Below, in pieces: positions 9,133-18,214 of a stretch of DNA of 64,000 nucleotides (position 1 is the first letter of the stretch; every line of letters begins with the position of its first letter). The notes below the pieces were generated by a model. The model had not been told where the DNA came from. It saw nothing but the letters and a program-made list of their open reading frames with translations, and ran no database searches. The position numbers and the translations under genes are program-made. Source of the DNA: Maritimibacter alkaliphilus HTCC2654 (GTDB taxonomy: Bacteria; Pseudomonadota; Alphaproteobacteria; Rhodobacterales; Rhodobacteraceae); NCBI RefSeq assembly GCF_000152805.1, contig NZ_CH902578.1:2721263-2785262 (forward strand). Reading direction: 5' to 3'.

Positions 9133-10055
9133 TGCTGTCGATCCTCGGGATCACCTTTCCGATCTTCGCGGCGATCGCGCTTGGCTATGGCCTGGTCCGC
9201 TGGCGGGTGTTCCGGCCGCAGGACATGCGGGTGTTCGGCGCCTATGTCATGAACATCGCGCTGCCCGCCCTGATCTTCAACGCGGTCGCGACACGGGACA
9301 TCGGCGAAGTGTTCAACGTGCCCTACATGGCCGCGTATCTCGCCGGTGCGCTGGTCACGATGGGGATCGCGTTCGGCTGGTTTTCAGCCATCACCGGGCC
9401 GCAGCGCCGCGCTGTCGGGGCGATGGGTGCGTCCTGTCCGAACTCCGGTTTCGTCGGAGCGCCGCTGATGCTGTTGCTCTTCCCCGATATCGCCGGGCTC
9501 ATCCTTGCCATGAACATGCTGGTCGAGAATGTGGTGATCGTGCCCGTGGCGCTCGCCCTGATCGAAGCGTCCAAGGGTGGGGGGCTGAACATCGGCAAGG
9601 TGCTGATCGGCGTGATCCGGCGGCCGATGGTGATCGGCCTGATCCTCGGCCTCGTCGTGTCGGTGATCGGGGTGCCGCTGCCGGGGCCGGTCGACCGGCT
9701 CGTCGGCATGGTGGCGGGGTCCGCCGCCGCGCTGGCGCTGGTCGTGATCGGCGGATCGCTCGCCGGGCTGTCGGTGAAAGGCAATGTCGCTCTGGCGGCG
9801 CAGATTTCGCTCGCCAAGCTGGTGGTGCATCCACTGGTGACGGTGGGTGCCGTGATCCTGTTCGGCGTGCTGGGGCTTGGCCTTGCCGGCGATCTGAGGA
9901 TCGCCGTCATCCTGTCGGCGGCGATCCCGATGTTCACGATCTACACGGTTCTGGCGCAGGAGACGGGGCACGAAGGCCTTGCCTCGCTCGCGCTCTTGAT
10001 GGCCACGGTCGCGTCTTTCGTGACGCTCAACGTGGCGATTTTCCTGCTGGTCTAG
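9132..10055 (+). CDS. AEC (auxin efflux carrier) family transporter
   Basis: A 307-residue membrane protein with about ten predicted helices in the two-bundle pattern of the AEC/malonate permease family. Recognisable are the N-terminal ILGITFPIFAAIALGYGLVRW and the NIALPALIFNAV segment with its conserved Pro. Bacterial AEC proteins export or import organic acids or amino acids; the substrate is not inferable here. Translationally coupled to aroC by TGATG. Its end overlaps the convergent thioredoxin gene by four bases. Confidence 0.85.
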   Translation: MLSILGITFPIFAAIALGYGLVRWRVFRPQDMRVFGAYVMNIALPALIFNAVATRDIGEVFNVPYMAAYLAGALVTMGIAFGWFSAITGPQRRAVGAMGASCPNSGFVGAPLMLLLFPDIAGLILAMNMLVENVVIVPVALALIEASKGGGLNIGKVLIGVIRRPMVIGLILGLVVSVIGVPLPGPVDRLVGMVAGSAAALALVVIGGSLAGLSVKGNVALAAQISLAKLVVHPLVTVGAVILFGVLGLGLAGDLRIAVILSAAIPMFTIYTVLAQETGHEGLASLALLMATVASFVTLNVAIFLLV

Positions 10056-10465
10056 GCCGTCGCGGTGGCGAGCGCCGCGTCGAACAGAGCCTTGATGTCC
10101 TCGTAGGCCGTTCCCGCGACGATTCGGGCGATTTCCTTGCGGTCGGGACCGATCGCGATCAGGGTCGAACGGCGCGGAACCTTGAACGACGTGGTGATGT
10201 CGTCGCGTTTGTAGGTATCCCAATCCACCTCGATATACGTGATCTTTTCCTTGTAGGCCGGGTTCTCGTCGAACAGGCGCGAGATCACGCGGCGTTGAGC
10301 CTGACAGGTGCCGCACCACGGGGCGAAGTAATCGAGGACCACGGGCGTTCCGGCGTCGAGAGCACGGTTCACCGCGCCCGGCGTATAGGCGATGGTGGCG
10401 GATTGGCCGAGCGTCGGGATCAGAGCGACGGCGGATACTGTGGCAAGGAATGAGCGACGGTTCAT
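10052..10465 (-). CDS. Exported thioredoxin-like protein
   Basis: 137 residues with an exported thioredoxin fold. The N-terminus MNRRSFLATVSAVALIP looks like a twin-arginine or Sec signal. The active site is WCGTC near residue 43, followed by QAQRRVISRL. A cis-Pro region is expected around VPRRSTLI. Start 10465 is chosen because GGGAGGT precedes it and the signal peptide begins there. It lies 10 bases after ccdA, which can supply electrons across the membrane, so a periplasmic disulfide reductase in cytochrome c maturation or protein repair is the likely role. Confidence 0.86.
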   Translation of the reverse strand: MNRRSFLATVSAVALIPTLGQSATIAYTPGAVNRALDAGTPVVLDYFAPWCGTCQAQRRVISRLFDENPAYKEKITYIEVDWDTYKRDDITTSFKVPRRSTLIAIGPDRKEIARIVAGTAYEDIKALFDAALATATA

Positions 10466-10475
10466 AAGGACCTCC

Positions 10476-11171
10476 CTAGATGGAAACGGATAGATCGACG
10501 AGCCAGGCGGGCATGTTCGAAAACAGCCAGGCATCGATCATGTGGTTGATACGGAACAGGATGGCGAAGCCGACCAAAAGAAACGCGGCGCCGAGAACAG
10601 GGCGTGACACGTTGGCGAATTTCCTGAGCGCCGTGGCCCGCAGCCCGTAGCCGATGGCGAGGATCAGGGTCGAAACACCGGCGGCGAACATCACCATGAT
10701 CGCGAAGGCGCGGATCAGGCTTTCACCCTGTGACGCGAGCGCGATGGCCCCGCCGAGCGTGGGGCCGATACAAGGGGACCAGACCGCGCCGAGCAGCAGG
10801 CCCCCGCCGAACTGACCCCAGAGCGAGGTCCGGTCGAAACTGTCGATGCCGCCGTCGGCACGCGCGGCGAGTCCCGCCGTGGCCGAGGCGAAGACCGCGT
10901 TCGCTTGCGGCCCCAGCATGACGAGGCCGAAGCCGATCATCAGGACGGCGCCAGCGGTCGCCACGGTGTCTTCGGTCAGGCCTATGGCGTAGCCCACGGT
11001 GGACACCAGCATACCGAAGGTGACGAAAGACAGGCTCATCCCGGCGGCGAGCACGACGGGGCCAAGGCGATGCGCCTGCAAGGCGGACGCAAGCACGATC
11101 GGCAGGACCGGCAGAACGCAGGGGTTGATGAGCGTCAGCAGGCCCGCGCCATAAGCGAGGATCAATTCCAT
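10476..11171 (-). CDS. ccdA: CcdA-type transmembrane thiol-disulfide carrier
   Basis: A 231-residue polytopic protein of the CcdA/DsbD transmembrane family, passing reducing equivalents from cytoplasmic thioredoxin to the periplasm. The first helix carries INPCVLPVLPIVL, with the first redox Cys. A second Cys lies in the WSPCIGPTLGG motif near residue 130. Six helices are expected. It forms a two-gene operon with the exported thioredoxin downstream. AGAAGG precedes the ATG. Confidence 0.9.
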   Translation of the reverse strand: MELILAYGAGLLTLINPCVLPVLPIVLASALQAHRLGPVVLAAGMSLSFVTFGMLVSTVGYAIGLTEDTVATAGAVLMIGFGLVMLGPQANAVFASATAGLAARADGGIDSFDRTSLWGQFGGGLLLGAVWSPCIGPTLGGAIALASQGESLIRAFAIMVMFAAGVSTLILAIGYGLRATALRKFANVSRPVLGAAFLLVGFAILFRINHMIDAWLFSNMPAWLVDLSVSI

Positions 11172-11230
11172 GCCTTCTCATTGCCGTGACAGCCCGATCA
11201 CTGTCACCCGACAAGCGCGTGAGTTTCGTT

Positions 11231-11914
11231 TCAGCCGGAATAGGTTTCCGACATCATTTCACGCAGCAACGGCACGCGGCGGGGACGGAAGCTTTCCCGC
11301 GTTTCGCTGACGGAGGCGACGCGGGAGATCAGGAAGCGGCGAAACCCCCTTCGCAGGCAACACCAAGCGAGGATCCACGGTTCGTAATCGGTGTAGACCA
11401 CCGACAGCGGCCAGATCCGCCGTTCCGTGAACGACCCCTCGCGGTCGGTATAGGTGATATCGACCGCGCGCTCCTCCCATGCGGCTTCACGCAAGATGGG
11501 CATGAACTCCGGCACTTCGGGCTTTTTGTCGAAGGCATAGGCGAGCAGGGCGACGTGCCGCGCCTCGTCGGCTTTGCGCACGGGGAGCGAGGCGGTCACC
11601 TTGGCGATGGCGCGCTTGGCGGCCTCCGCCAGTGCCGGGTCGCCCTGCCATTCCAGCCAGCCGAGGCCCAGCATCACCGCCTCGAGCTCGAGACGGTCGA
11701 ACATCTGCGGGGGCACCGCATTGTCCTCGGTCAGCGTGTAGCCGAACCCGGCCTCGCCATCGATGATCGCCCCGGCGGCGCGCAGGCTTTCGATGTCGCG
11801 ATAGATGGTGCGCTCAGATACGCCTGTTTCACCGGCCAGACGGGCGGCGGTGACAGGTGGGGGCAGTCGCCGTAGGGTATCGAGCAGACGGAATAGGCGA
11901 TCTGAACGGCTCAT
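11231..11914 (-). CDS. YafY-type HTH/WYL transcriptional regulator
   Basis: 227 residues. An N-terminal HTH_11 domain (SRSDRLFRLLDTLRR, then TGVSERTIYRDIESL) is followed by a WYL domain, in which the name motif is replaced by PWILAW around residue 185. WYL domains bind small ligands or nucleic acid. It is transcribed away from a GST gene 78 bases off, an arrangement common for this regulator type, which often controls the neighbouring enzyme. GGAGGGGAC precedes the ATG. Confidence 0.87.
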   Translation of the reverse strand: MSRSDRLFRLLDTLRRLPPPVTAARLAGETGVSERTIYRDIESLRAAGAIIDGEAGFGYTLTEDNAVPPQMFDRLELEAVMLGLGWLEWQGDPALAEAAKRAIAKVTASLPVRKADEARHVALLAYAFDKKPEVPEFMPILREAAWEERAVDITYTDREGSFTERRIWPLSVVYTDYEPWILAWCCLRRGFRRFLISRVASVSETRESFRPRRVPLLREMMSETYSG

Positions 11915-11922
11915 GTCCCCTC

Positions 11923-11939
11923 CTGACGGGAACTGTCAG
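11923..11939. promoter_or_regulatory. Candidate operator in the regulator/GST divergent region
   Basis: CTGAC-GGGAACT-GTCAG is a short inverted repeat (5-bp arms, 7-base spacer) nine bases upstream of the regulator ATG and about 50 bases upstream of the GST start. Its place between regulator and target suggests the WYL regulator's binding site. The assignment is inference. Confidence 0.45.
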
Positions 11940-11992
11940 TATGGGGGGAGCATAACGCGGGCAGTCACACAGGCAACGCGAAAGGAAAACCG

Positions 11993-12610
11993 ATGCTGAC
12001 GCTTTACCATTCCTACTGGTCCCGCGCGACACGGATGCTCGCCCTTGTCCATGAACTCGGCATCGTCGACGAGGTGACGCGCGTGCATGTCGACCTGAAA
12101 CGGCAGGACGGATCGGGACGGTTCGACCCGAACAATCCGCATCCCGACCACAAGGTGCCCGCGCTCGACCATGACGGGACCGTCATCACCGAAAGCGCGG
12201 CGATTGCGCTTTACCTCAGCGATATGTTCCCCGATGCGGGGCTGGCGCCTGTGATGGGTGATCCGAAACGCGGTCCGTTCCTGACGTGGCTCGTCTATTC
12301 GGTGTCGGTGATGGAACCCGTCTACAATCACAAGGCCGCAGGTCTGGATCACCCGATCCTGCGGGCATCGTTCCGCGGCGTGCCCGAGGTCGAGAAACGC
12401 CTGATCGATACGTTCGCGGATGGTCGACCGTTTCTTCAGGGTGACACGTTCACCGCCGCCGATCTGATGGTGCAGTCGCCCTATCAGTGGATGCGTGACT
12501 GGGCGCCGCAGGATGACAACGTGCTTGCATGGGTCGACCGGGTGAACGCGCGTCCGTCCTATGCCTGGGCTCGGGAGATCGACGCGCAATATGCGCCGGC
12601 CATGACCTGA
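11993..12610 (+). CDS. Glutathione S-transferase family protein
   Basis: 205 residues. The N-terminal thioredoxin fold (MLTLYHSYWSRATRMLALVHEL) has a Ser in the first loop, HPDHKVPALDHDG with the cis-Pro, and ITESAAIALYL with the glutathione-contacting Glu-Ser pair. A helical C-terminal domain follows from residue 90. AAAGGA precedes ATG 11993. The divergent WYL-type regulator probably controls it. Substrate unknown. Confidence 0.87.
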   Translation: MLTLYHSYWSRATRMLALVHELGIVDEVTRVHVDLKRQDGSGRFDPNNPHPDHKVPALDHDGTVITESAAIALYLSDMFPDAGLAPVMGDPKRGPFLTWLVYSVSVMEPVYNHKAAGLDHPILRASFRGVPEVEKRLIDTFADGRPFLQGDTFTAADLMVQSPYQWMRDWAPQDDNVLAWVDRVNARPSYAWAREIDAQYAPAMT

Positions 12611-12619
12611 AGCGTCGGC

Positions 12620-13516
12620 TCAGGTGGCGGCGCGATCCGCCGTCACCGGGGCCGGTTTCTGCTTGGAAAGCTGCACGGCGAGGATGCCGACCGTCACGAC
12701 CGCGACACCGATCACATCGAGCAGGCCCAGTTGTTCACCCAGCAGAACCGCAGCAATCGCCACCCCGAAGAACGGGTTGAGGAAGTGGAACGTCGCCGCC
12801 CGCACCGCCCCGATGCGTTGCACAAGTTCGAACCAGACCCATGTGGCCGCAAGGCCGGGCACCAGCGTGGTATAGGCAAAGGCCGCGACGAGACCGGTAT
12901 TCCAGTTCACCTCGAACGGTTCCAGCGCCAATGCGAAGGGGGCGAGCGCGATGGCCCCCACCAGCATTTGAAGGCCGACCACCATCAGCAGGTTGCCCCC
13001 GCCCGACGCGGTGCGCACTGAAAGCGTCGCGACAGCCAGCGCGACGGCGGCGATGACACAGAGGATCAGACCATACATATCGACGCCACCGGAAATCCGG
13101 CTGCCCATGATGAGGGCGACCCCGGCAAAGCCGACGACCAACCCGACAACCGCCAGCATCGGCAGACGGTCGCGGAAGACGACCCAGCCGAGAAGGCCCA
13201 CGATCAGCGGCATCGTCGAGGCGATGATGGAGGCGAACCCGGCCTCGATCGTCTGCATCGCGATGAAGTTCAGGCCAAGGTAAAGCGCGTTCTGGCAGAC
13301 ACCGAAGACGACCACCGAAATCCACTGGCCCCGCGTCAACCTGATCCGCTGACCCAGCATACGGGCAAGTCCCATTGCCATCAGGCCGGAGATCACGAAC
13401 CGGATGGCAAGCGCGGTCATCGGCGGCGCATCGGCCACGATGATCCGGGCGGAGGTGAACGCGGACGACCACATCACGGCAAAGGCAAGACCCATCATGA
13501 TCGCGCGAATATCCAT
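12620..13516 (-). CDS. EamA/DMT family exporter
   Basis: 298 residues with ten predicted membrane helices in two EamA repeats. The N-terminus (MDIRAIMMGLAFAVMWSSAF, then TSARIIV) is typical of DMT metabolite exporters. Start 13516 is set by AAGGAGC upstream; the 27-residue extension in the open frame is not plausible. Convergent with the GST, only nine bases between stops. Likely exports an amino acid or other small metabolite. Confidence 0.85.
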   Translation of the reverse strand: MDIRAIMMGLAFAVMWSSAFTSARIIVADAPPMTALAIRFVISGLMAMGLARMLGQRIRLTRGQWISVVVFGVCQNALYLGLNFIAMQTIEAGFASIIASTMPLIVGLLGWVVFRDRLPMLAVVGLVVGFAGVALIMGSRISGGVDMYGLILCVIAAVALAVATLSVRTASGGGNLLMVVGLQMLVGAIALAPFALALEPFEVNWNTGLVAAFAYTTLVPGLAATWVWFELVQRIGAVRAATFHFLNPFFGVAIAAVLLGEQLGLLDVIGVAVVTVGILAVQLSKQKPAPVTADRAAT

Positions 13517-13635
13517 CTGGTGCTCCTTACCGCTGTGCCCGGCGACCCTAGCCAAATCGCTCCGGTGCACAACCCCGTGCAATGCGATCCTCGCCATGTC
13601 CGATTGCCGGTCTTAAACTCGCCCCAGAGGTGCCC

Positions 13636-14208
13636 ATGACCACAGAACCCAAAGCGTTCGAAACCATCGAAGATCTGGAAAGCTGGCTCTCCAGAAACCA
13701 CGACACCGAGAGCGAACTGATCGTGCGGCTTTACAAGGTCCAGAGCGGTATACCTTCGATCACGTGGGACGAACTGGTGCAGGGCATCCTGTGTTGGGGC
13801 TGGATCGACGGGATCAAGCGGTCCTATGACGCGGTCAGCTACACGCAACGGATCACGCCGCGCAAACCGCGCTCATCATGGTCGAAACGCAACGTGGCGC
13901 ATGTCGAGCGTCTGATCGACGAAGGGCGTATGCAGCCCTCGGGTCTGGCGCATGTCGAAGCGGCCAAGGCGGACGGACGGTGGGATGCGGCCTATGCCGG
14001 CCCCGCCGACATGGTGATCCCGCCAGATTTTCTTGCCGCCCTCGATGCCGTGCCCGAAGCGCGGGCGACCTATGACGGGCTTGCCAGCGGATGGCGCTAT
14101 TCGATCTATCACGCCCTGCATTCGGCCAAGAAGCCCGTGACGCGTCTGGCCCGGATGGACCGCATGATCGCGCGCATGGCGGAAGGCCTGCCGCCCGTGA
14201 AGCGGTAA
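13636..14208 (+). CDS. YdeI/OmpD-associated family protein
   Basis: 190 residues matching the YdeI family (older name: bacteriocin-protection protein). Visible features are SWLSRNHDTESELIVRLYK at the start, then WDELVQGILCWGWIDGIKR, ITPRKPRSSWSKRN, and a C-terminal basic helix pair. ATG 13636 follows AGAGG. The family's biochemical role is not established; E. coli YdeI has been tied to peptide resistance. Monocistronic, and convergent with the HU gene across a shared terminator. Confidence 0.83.
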   Translation: MTTEPKAFETIEDLESWLSRNHDTESELIVRLYKVQSGIPSITWDELVQGILCWGWIDGIKRSYDAVSYTQRITPRKPRSSWSKRNVAHVERLIDEGRMQPSGLAHVEAAKADGRWDAAYAGPADMVIPPDFLAALDAVPEARATYDGLASGWRYSIYHALHSAKKPVTRLARMDRMIARMAEGLPPVKR

Positions 14209-14231
14209 GAGTTTCTCGCCCCCCACAAAGC

Positions 14232-14259
14232 AAAAGGGCCGCCCTCGGGCGACCCTTTC
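14232..14259. terminator. Bidirectional terminator between ydeI-like gene and HU
   Basis: AAAGGGCCGCCC and GGGCGACCCTTT pair with one C-A mismatch on the + strand and a G-U pair on the minus strand. The minus transcript then runs into TTTTGCTTT, so it is best as the HU terminator. Confidence 0.8.
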
Positions 14260-14280
14260 GGACATTCTGATGGCCTGAAC

Positions 14281-14568
14281 TTACGAGTTCACGGAGTCCT
14301 TCAGGGCCTTCGCAATGGTCATCTTGACCACCTTGTCGGCTTCTTTCTTGATCTGCTCACCGGTGGCCGGGTTGCGAACCATACGCTCGGGGCGCTCACG
14401 GCAATAGATCTTGCCGACACCCGGAAGGGTCACGGCACCGCCGCCCGACACTTCCTTGGTGATGATCGAGGTGATCGCGTCAAGCGCGGCGGATGCCGAT
14501 TTCTTGTCGGTGTCCATCTCCTCGGCCAGCGCTGCAACGAGCTGGGTCTTGGTCATCGGTTTTGCCAT
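14281..14568 (-). CDS. HU-family DNA-binding protein
   Basis: 95 residues. HU/IHF fold: MTKTQLVAALAEEMD helix, ITKEVSGGGAVTLPGVGKI, then the DNA-binding beta arm with RMVRNPATGEQI, and a C-terminal Lys-rich helix. The RNPATGE signature is the family hallmark. Start 14568 follows AGGAGT. Nucleoid protein bending and compacting DNA. Confidence 0.94.
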   Translation of the reverse strand: MAKPMTKTQLVAALAEEMDTDKKSASAALDAITSIITKEVSGGGAVTLPGVGKIYCRERPERMVRNPATGEQIKKEADKVVKMTIAKALKDSVNS

Positions 14569-14706
14569 GTGATTACTCCTCACTGTCCCGTCTTCGGGGT
14601 TTCATTGGCCGCATTTAAAGGAGGTTGCGGGGGGCACACAACTCTTTCTGAACGGAATCGGCAAGAAAACAACGGGTTTCCGCTCAGTCAGGGGGGTTTT
14701 CCTTAT

Positions 14707-16194
14707 TCAAAGGAATGCCGTTTCGTCGAATGAGCGCAACTTCCGGCTGTGGATGCGTTCCAGCGGCATATCGCGCAGGCGCTCCATCGCGCGAATGCCG
14801 ATCAACAGATGGCGCCCGACCTGCGTGGTGTAGAAGTCGCTCGCCATCCCCGGCAGTTTGAGTTCGCCGTGCAATGGCTTGTCCGACACGCACAGAAGCG
14901 TGCCGTAGGGCACGCGGAACCGGAACCCGTTGGCCGCGATCGTCGCACTTTCCATGTCGAGCGCGATGGCCCGCGACTGGCTCAGGCGCTGCACGGGTCC
15001 GGAATTGTCCCGAAGTTCCCAATTGCGGTTGTCGAGGGATGCGACCGTGCCCGTCCGCATGATCCGCTTCAACTCGTAACCTTCCAGCTCGGTCACATCC
15101 GCCACTGCGTCTTCCAGCGCGATCTGGATTTCGGCGAGCGGCGGGATTGGCACCCAGATCGGAAGATCGGCGTCCAGCACCTTGTCCTCGCGCAGATAGG
15201 CGTGCGCCAGAACGAAATCGCCCAGACGTTGCGAGTTCCGCAGACCGGCGCAATGTCCGACCATCAGCCACGCGTGGGGGCGAAGCACCGCGATATGGTC
15301 GGTCGCGGTCTTGGCGTTCGACGGACCCACCCCGATATTGACCAGCGTGATACCGGACCCGTCCGCGCGTTTCAGGTGATAGGTCGGCATCTGCGGTAGC
15401 TTCGACAGAGACGGGATTTCCCCGTCCGGCTCGGTCAGCGCAAAGTTTCCGGGGCTGACGAAGGCGGTATAACCGCTCGACTTGTCCGCCAGCATCGCGC
15501 GGGCGAACAGCTCGAATTCCTCGACATAGAACTGGTAGTTCGTGAACAGCACGTGGTTCTGGAAATGCTCGGCCAGCGTCGCGGTGTAGTGGCTGAGGCG
15601 CGCGAGCGAATAGTCGATGCGCTGGGCCGTGAACGGTGCGAGCGGTTCGGACCCGTCCTCGTGCCGGTAGCCCAGCCCGTTGACGATGTCGTCATGCGTA
15701 TTCGTCAGGTCCGGCACGTCGAACACGTCGCGCAGGGGAAACGCCATCGCCCCCTCTTGCGGAACGGTGATGTCAGCGCGCCCCGCCACCGCGAAATGCA
15801 CCGGCATCGGTGTGCTGGACTGGCCGACCGCGACCGGAACCCCGTGGTTCTGGATCAACAGGCCGATCTGTTGTTCGAGATAGTTCCGAAACAGGTCCGG
15901 TCGGGTGATCGTGGTCGAATAGGTGCCGGGGCCGGGCACATGGCCGAAGGACAGGCGATTGTCCGTCGCCGCATGGGTCGTCGTACGGAACCGTATCTCA
16001 GGATAGAACGCCCGGAACCGGTTCGCAGGCTGTTTCGAAAGACCGGCGGAGTCCGAGAATTTAACCGTCAGGAAATCGCAGGCGGCGTCGTAAAGCTCGC
16101 ACAGGCGGTCCACCGCGAGACTCGCGTCGGTGAAGAACTCCGCCTGAACTTTGGACGGTGTCTTGATCGGCAGGGTCAAGTCAGCGGGGGACAT
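14707..16194 (-). CDS. amn: AMP nucleosidase
   Basis: 495 residues, hydrolysing AMP to adenine and ribose 5-phosphate. The N-terminal half is the AMP nucleosidase-specific domain; the C-terminal half is a nucleoside phosphorylase-like fold, with GHCAGLRNSQ and the ALDMESAT motif, whose Asp/Glu contact base and ribose. The ATG overlaps the upstream ade stop (TGATG), so AMP nucleosidase and adenine deaminase are co-translated. A TTG one codon earlier is possible but less likely. The 138 bases downstream to HU hold no gene. Confidence 0.93.
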   Translation of the reverse strand: MSPADLTLPIKTPSKVQAEFFTDASLAVDRLCELYDAACDFLTVKFSDSAGLSKQPANRFRAFYPEIRFRTTTHAATDNRLSFGHVPGPGTYSTTITRPDLFRNYLEQQIGLLIQNHGVPVAVGQSSTPMPVHFAVAGRADITVPQEGAMAFPLRDVFDVPDLTNTHDDIVNGLGYRHEDGSEPLAPFTAQRIDYSLARLSHYTATLAEHFQNHVLFTNYQFYVEEFELFARAMLADKSSGYTAFVSPGNFALTEPDGEIPSLSKLPQMPTYHLKRADGSGITLVNIGVGPSNAKTATDHIAVLRPHAWLMVGHCAGLRNSQRLGDFVLAHAYLREDKVLDADLPIWVPIPPLAEIQIALEDAVADVTELEGYELKRIMRTGTVASLDNRNWELRDNSGPVQRLSQSRAIALDMESATIAANGFRFRVPYGTLLCVSDKPLHGELKLPGMASDFYTTQVGRHLLIGIRAMERLRDMPLERIHSRKLRSFDETAFL

Positions 16195-17999
16195 CAAGGC
16201 TCCTCAAACAATTCGGTCAACTCGAACTTGGTCACGTCCACCAAACCGAGATCGGAGATGCGTAGTTCAGGGATGACCACCAGCGCAAGCAGCGAGTGCT
16301 GCATGTAGGCGTTGTTGAGCGTGCAGCCGCAGGCCGCCATCGCCTCGACCATGTTCTGCGCCTTGGCGGCCACCGTTTCGGCCGGTTCGTCGGACATGAG
16401 GCCAGCGACCGGCAATTCGACGAGCGCGATTTCCTTGCCATCCCTGAAGACGGTGATGCCGCCGCCCACTTCGCCCAGCCGGTTCGCGGCCAGCGCCATG
16501 TCGCGGCGCGACGTGCCGACGACGATCATGTGGTGGCTGTCATGCGCCACGGTCGAGGCGATGGCCATGTCGCCACGGTAACCGAAGCCCGAGACGAAAC
16601 CGTTGGTCACGTCGCCCGTGCCGCGATGCCGTTCGACAAGCGCGATCTGCGCGATGTCGTTTGCCTCGTCCGGTTCGACGATCCCGTTCGAGACTTGCAG
16701 GTCTGCGGTCAGCGCCTTGGTCGGGGCCTGGTTCTCGACCACGCCGATCACCTTGGCGGTGACGGTGTTCGCGCCATCCGGGGCTGCGATCTCGAAATCG
16801 GCCCCCTCCAGCGTCTTGCCGAGGTGCACGGTGTTGCGCGCGTGATCCGGCCAGTCGAGGTGGGGGCACGCGACCGTGATGCGGCCCTTCTCCGCGACCA
16901 GCGCGCCGCGCGCATAGACCCGTTCGATCTGCAATTCGGTGAGCGAGGGGGTCAGGATCATGTCGGCCCGCCGCCCCGGGGCGATGGACCCGAGCTCGCG
17001 TTCGAGCCCGAAATGGGTGGCCGTGTTGATCGTGGCCATTTGAAGCGCGATCAGCGGGTCGCAACCGCAGGCGATGGCGTGCCGCACCACGCGGTTCATG
17101 TGACCATCGTTGACGAGCGTACCGGAATGGCTGTCGTCGGTGCACAGGATGAAGCTGCGCGGGTCGAGGCCTTTTTCGGTGACAGCGGTGATCTGGGTTT
17201 CCACGTCATACCACGCCGACCCCAGCCGCATCATGCTCCGCATGCCCTGACGCACGCGCGCGATGGCATCGGCCTCGCACGTCCCTTCGTGGTCGTCGGC
17301 AGGGCCACCCGCCGCATAGGCGTGGAAGTTCGGGCCGAGGTCGGGCGAGGCATAGTGGCCGCCAACCGTCTTGTTCGCGTTCTGGGTCGCTGCAATCTCG
17401 GCCAGCATCTTGGGGTCGCCGTGGACCACGCCGGGAAAGTTCATCATTTCGCCCAGACCGATGATGCCGGGCCAGTTCATCGCTTCCGCCACATCCTCGG
17501 GCGTGATCTCGCGCCCCGTGGTCTCGAGCCCCGGCGCCGAGGGCGCACAGGAGGGCATCTGCGTGAAGATGTTGACCGGCTGCAAGGCGGCCTCGTCATG
17601 CATAAGCCGCACGCCTTCCAGTCCCAGCACGTTCGCGATTTCGTGCGGGTCGGTGAACATGCTCGTCGTGCCGTGCGGGATCACGGCGGCGGCGAATTCC
17701 GCCGGGGTCAGCATACCGCTTTCGATATGCATATGGGCGTCGCACAGGCCGGGGATCAGGTACTTGCCGTCGGCGTCGATCACCTCGGTGTCGTCGGCAA
17801 GGCAATGGCTGGCGTCCGGACCGACGTAGGCGAACCGCCCCTCAGCGACTGCGACTTGCCAGCCGTCCAGCACTTCGCGCGTGTGGACGTTCACGACTTT
17901 GGCGCTTTTGATGACGAGGTCGGCAGCCTCACGACCCGCAGCCACAGCGACAAGGCGCGGTGCGGTTTCGGCCCAAGATTTCAATGGAGTGTCTGTCAT
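16194..17999 (-). CDS. ade: Adenine deaminase
   Basis: 601 residues of the amidohydrolase superfamily, converting adenine to hypoxanthine and ammonia. Metal-site motifs: GLCDAHMHIES (HxH) near residue 85, FTDPHEIANVLG, and LCTDDSHSG. A C-terminal adenine deaminase domain (residues about 420 to 600) is present, so this is the Ade/Add2 type, not the AdD TIM-barrel of the adenosine deaminase family. Start 17999 is the internal MTDTPLKSW. First in the ade-amn operon; together they take AMP to hypoxanthine. Confidence 0.94.
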   Translation of the reverse strand: MTDTPLKSWAETAPRLVAVAAGREAADLVIKSAKVVNVHTREVLDGWQVAVAEGRFAYVGPDASHCLADDTEVIDADGKYLIPGLCDAHMHIESGMLTPAEFAAAVIPHGTTSMFTDPHEIANVLGLEGVRLMHDEAALQPVNIFTQMPSCAPSAPGLETTGREITPEDVAEAMNWPGIIGLGEMMNFPGVVHGDPKMLAEIAATQNANKTVGGHYASPDLGPNFHAYAAGGPADDHEGTCEADAIARVRQGMRSMMRLGSAWYDVETQITAVTEKGLDPRSFILCTDDSHSGTLVNDGHMNRVVRHAIACGCDPLIALQMATINTATHFGLERELGSIAPGRRADMILTPSLTELQIERVYARGALVAEKGRITVACPHLDWPDHARNTVHLGKTLEGADFEIAAPDGANTVTAKVIGVVENQAPTKALTADLQVSNGIVEPDEANDIAQIALVERHRGTGDVTNGFVSGFGYRGDMAIASTVAHDSHHMIVVGTSRRDMALAANRLGEVGGGITVFRDGKEIALVELPVAGLMSDEPAETVAAKAQNMVEAMAACGCTLNNAYMQHSLLALVVIPELRISDLGLVDVTKFELTELFEEP

Positions 18000-18112
18000 G
18001 GAGCAATTGTCCAGCAAATTTGATCATATGCAAGCGGGTTCCGGGGCGCAGTTTGCCAAACGGTCCGCGAACCCTTACATCTTGCCATGTCAATCCGATG
18101 AAGGACGAAACG

Positions 18113-18214
18113 ATGGACCTGCACCCGACCCCGATGAGCCCCCTGTGTTCCCCGGTCGAGGTGTCCCATGTCTGCCTTTCTGTCCCTTCACGATCTTTCT
18201 CTCAAAACCCCTGA
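18113..18214 (+). CDS. Possible short leader ORF overlapping the ABC-F start
   Basis: A 33-codon frame with AAGGA seven bases before its ATG. It reads through the ABC-F start (18168) in another frame and ends 47 bases inside that gene. Several antibiotic-resistance ABC-F genes are controlled by short upstream ORFs. Here nothing but position and the ribosome site supports it; it may be chance. Confidence 0.25.
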   Translation: MDLHPTPMSPLCSPVEVSHVCLSVPSRSFSQNP

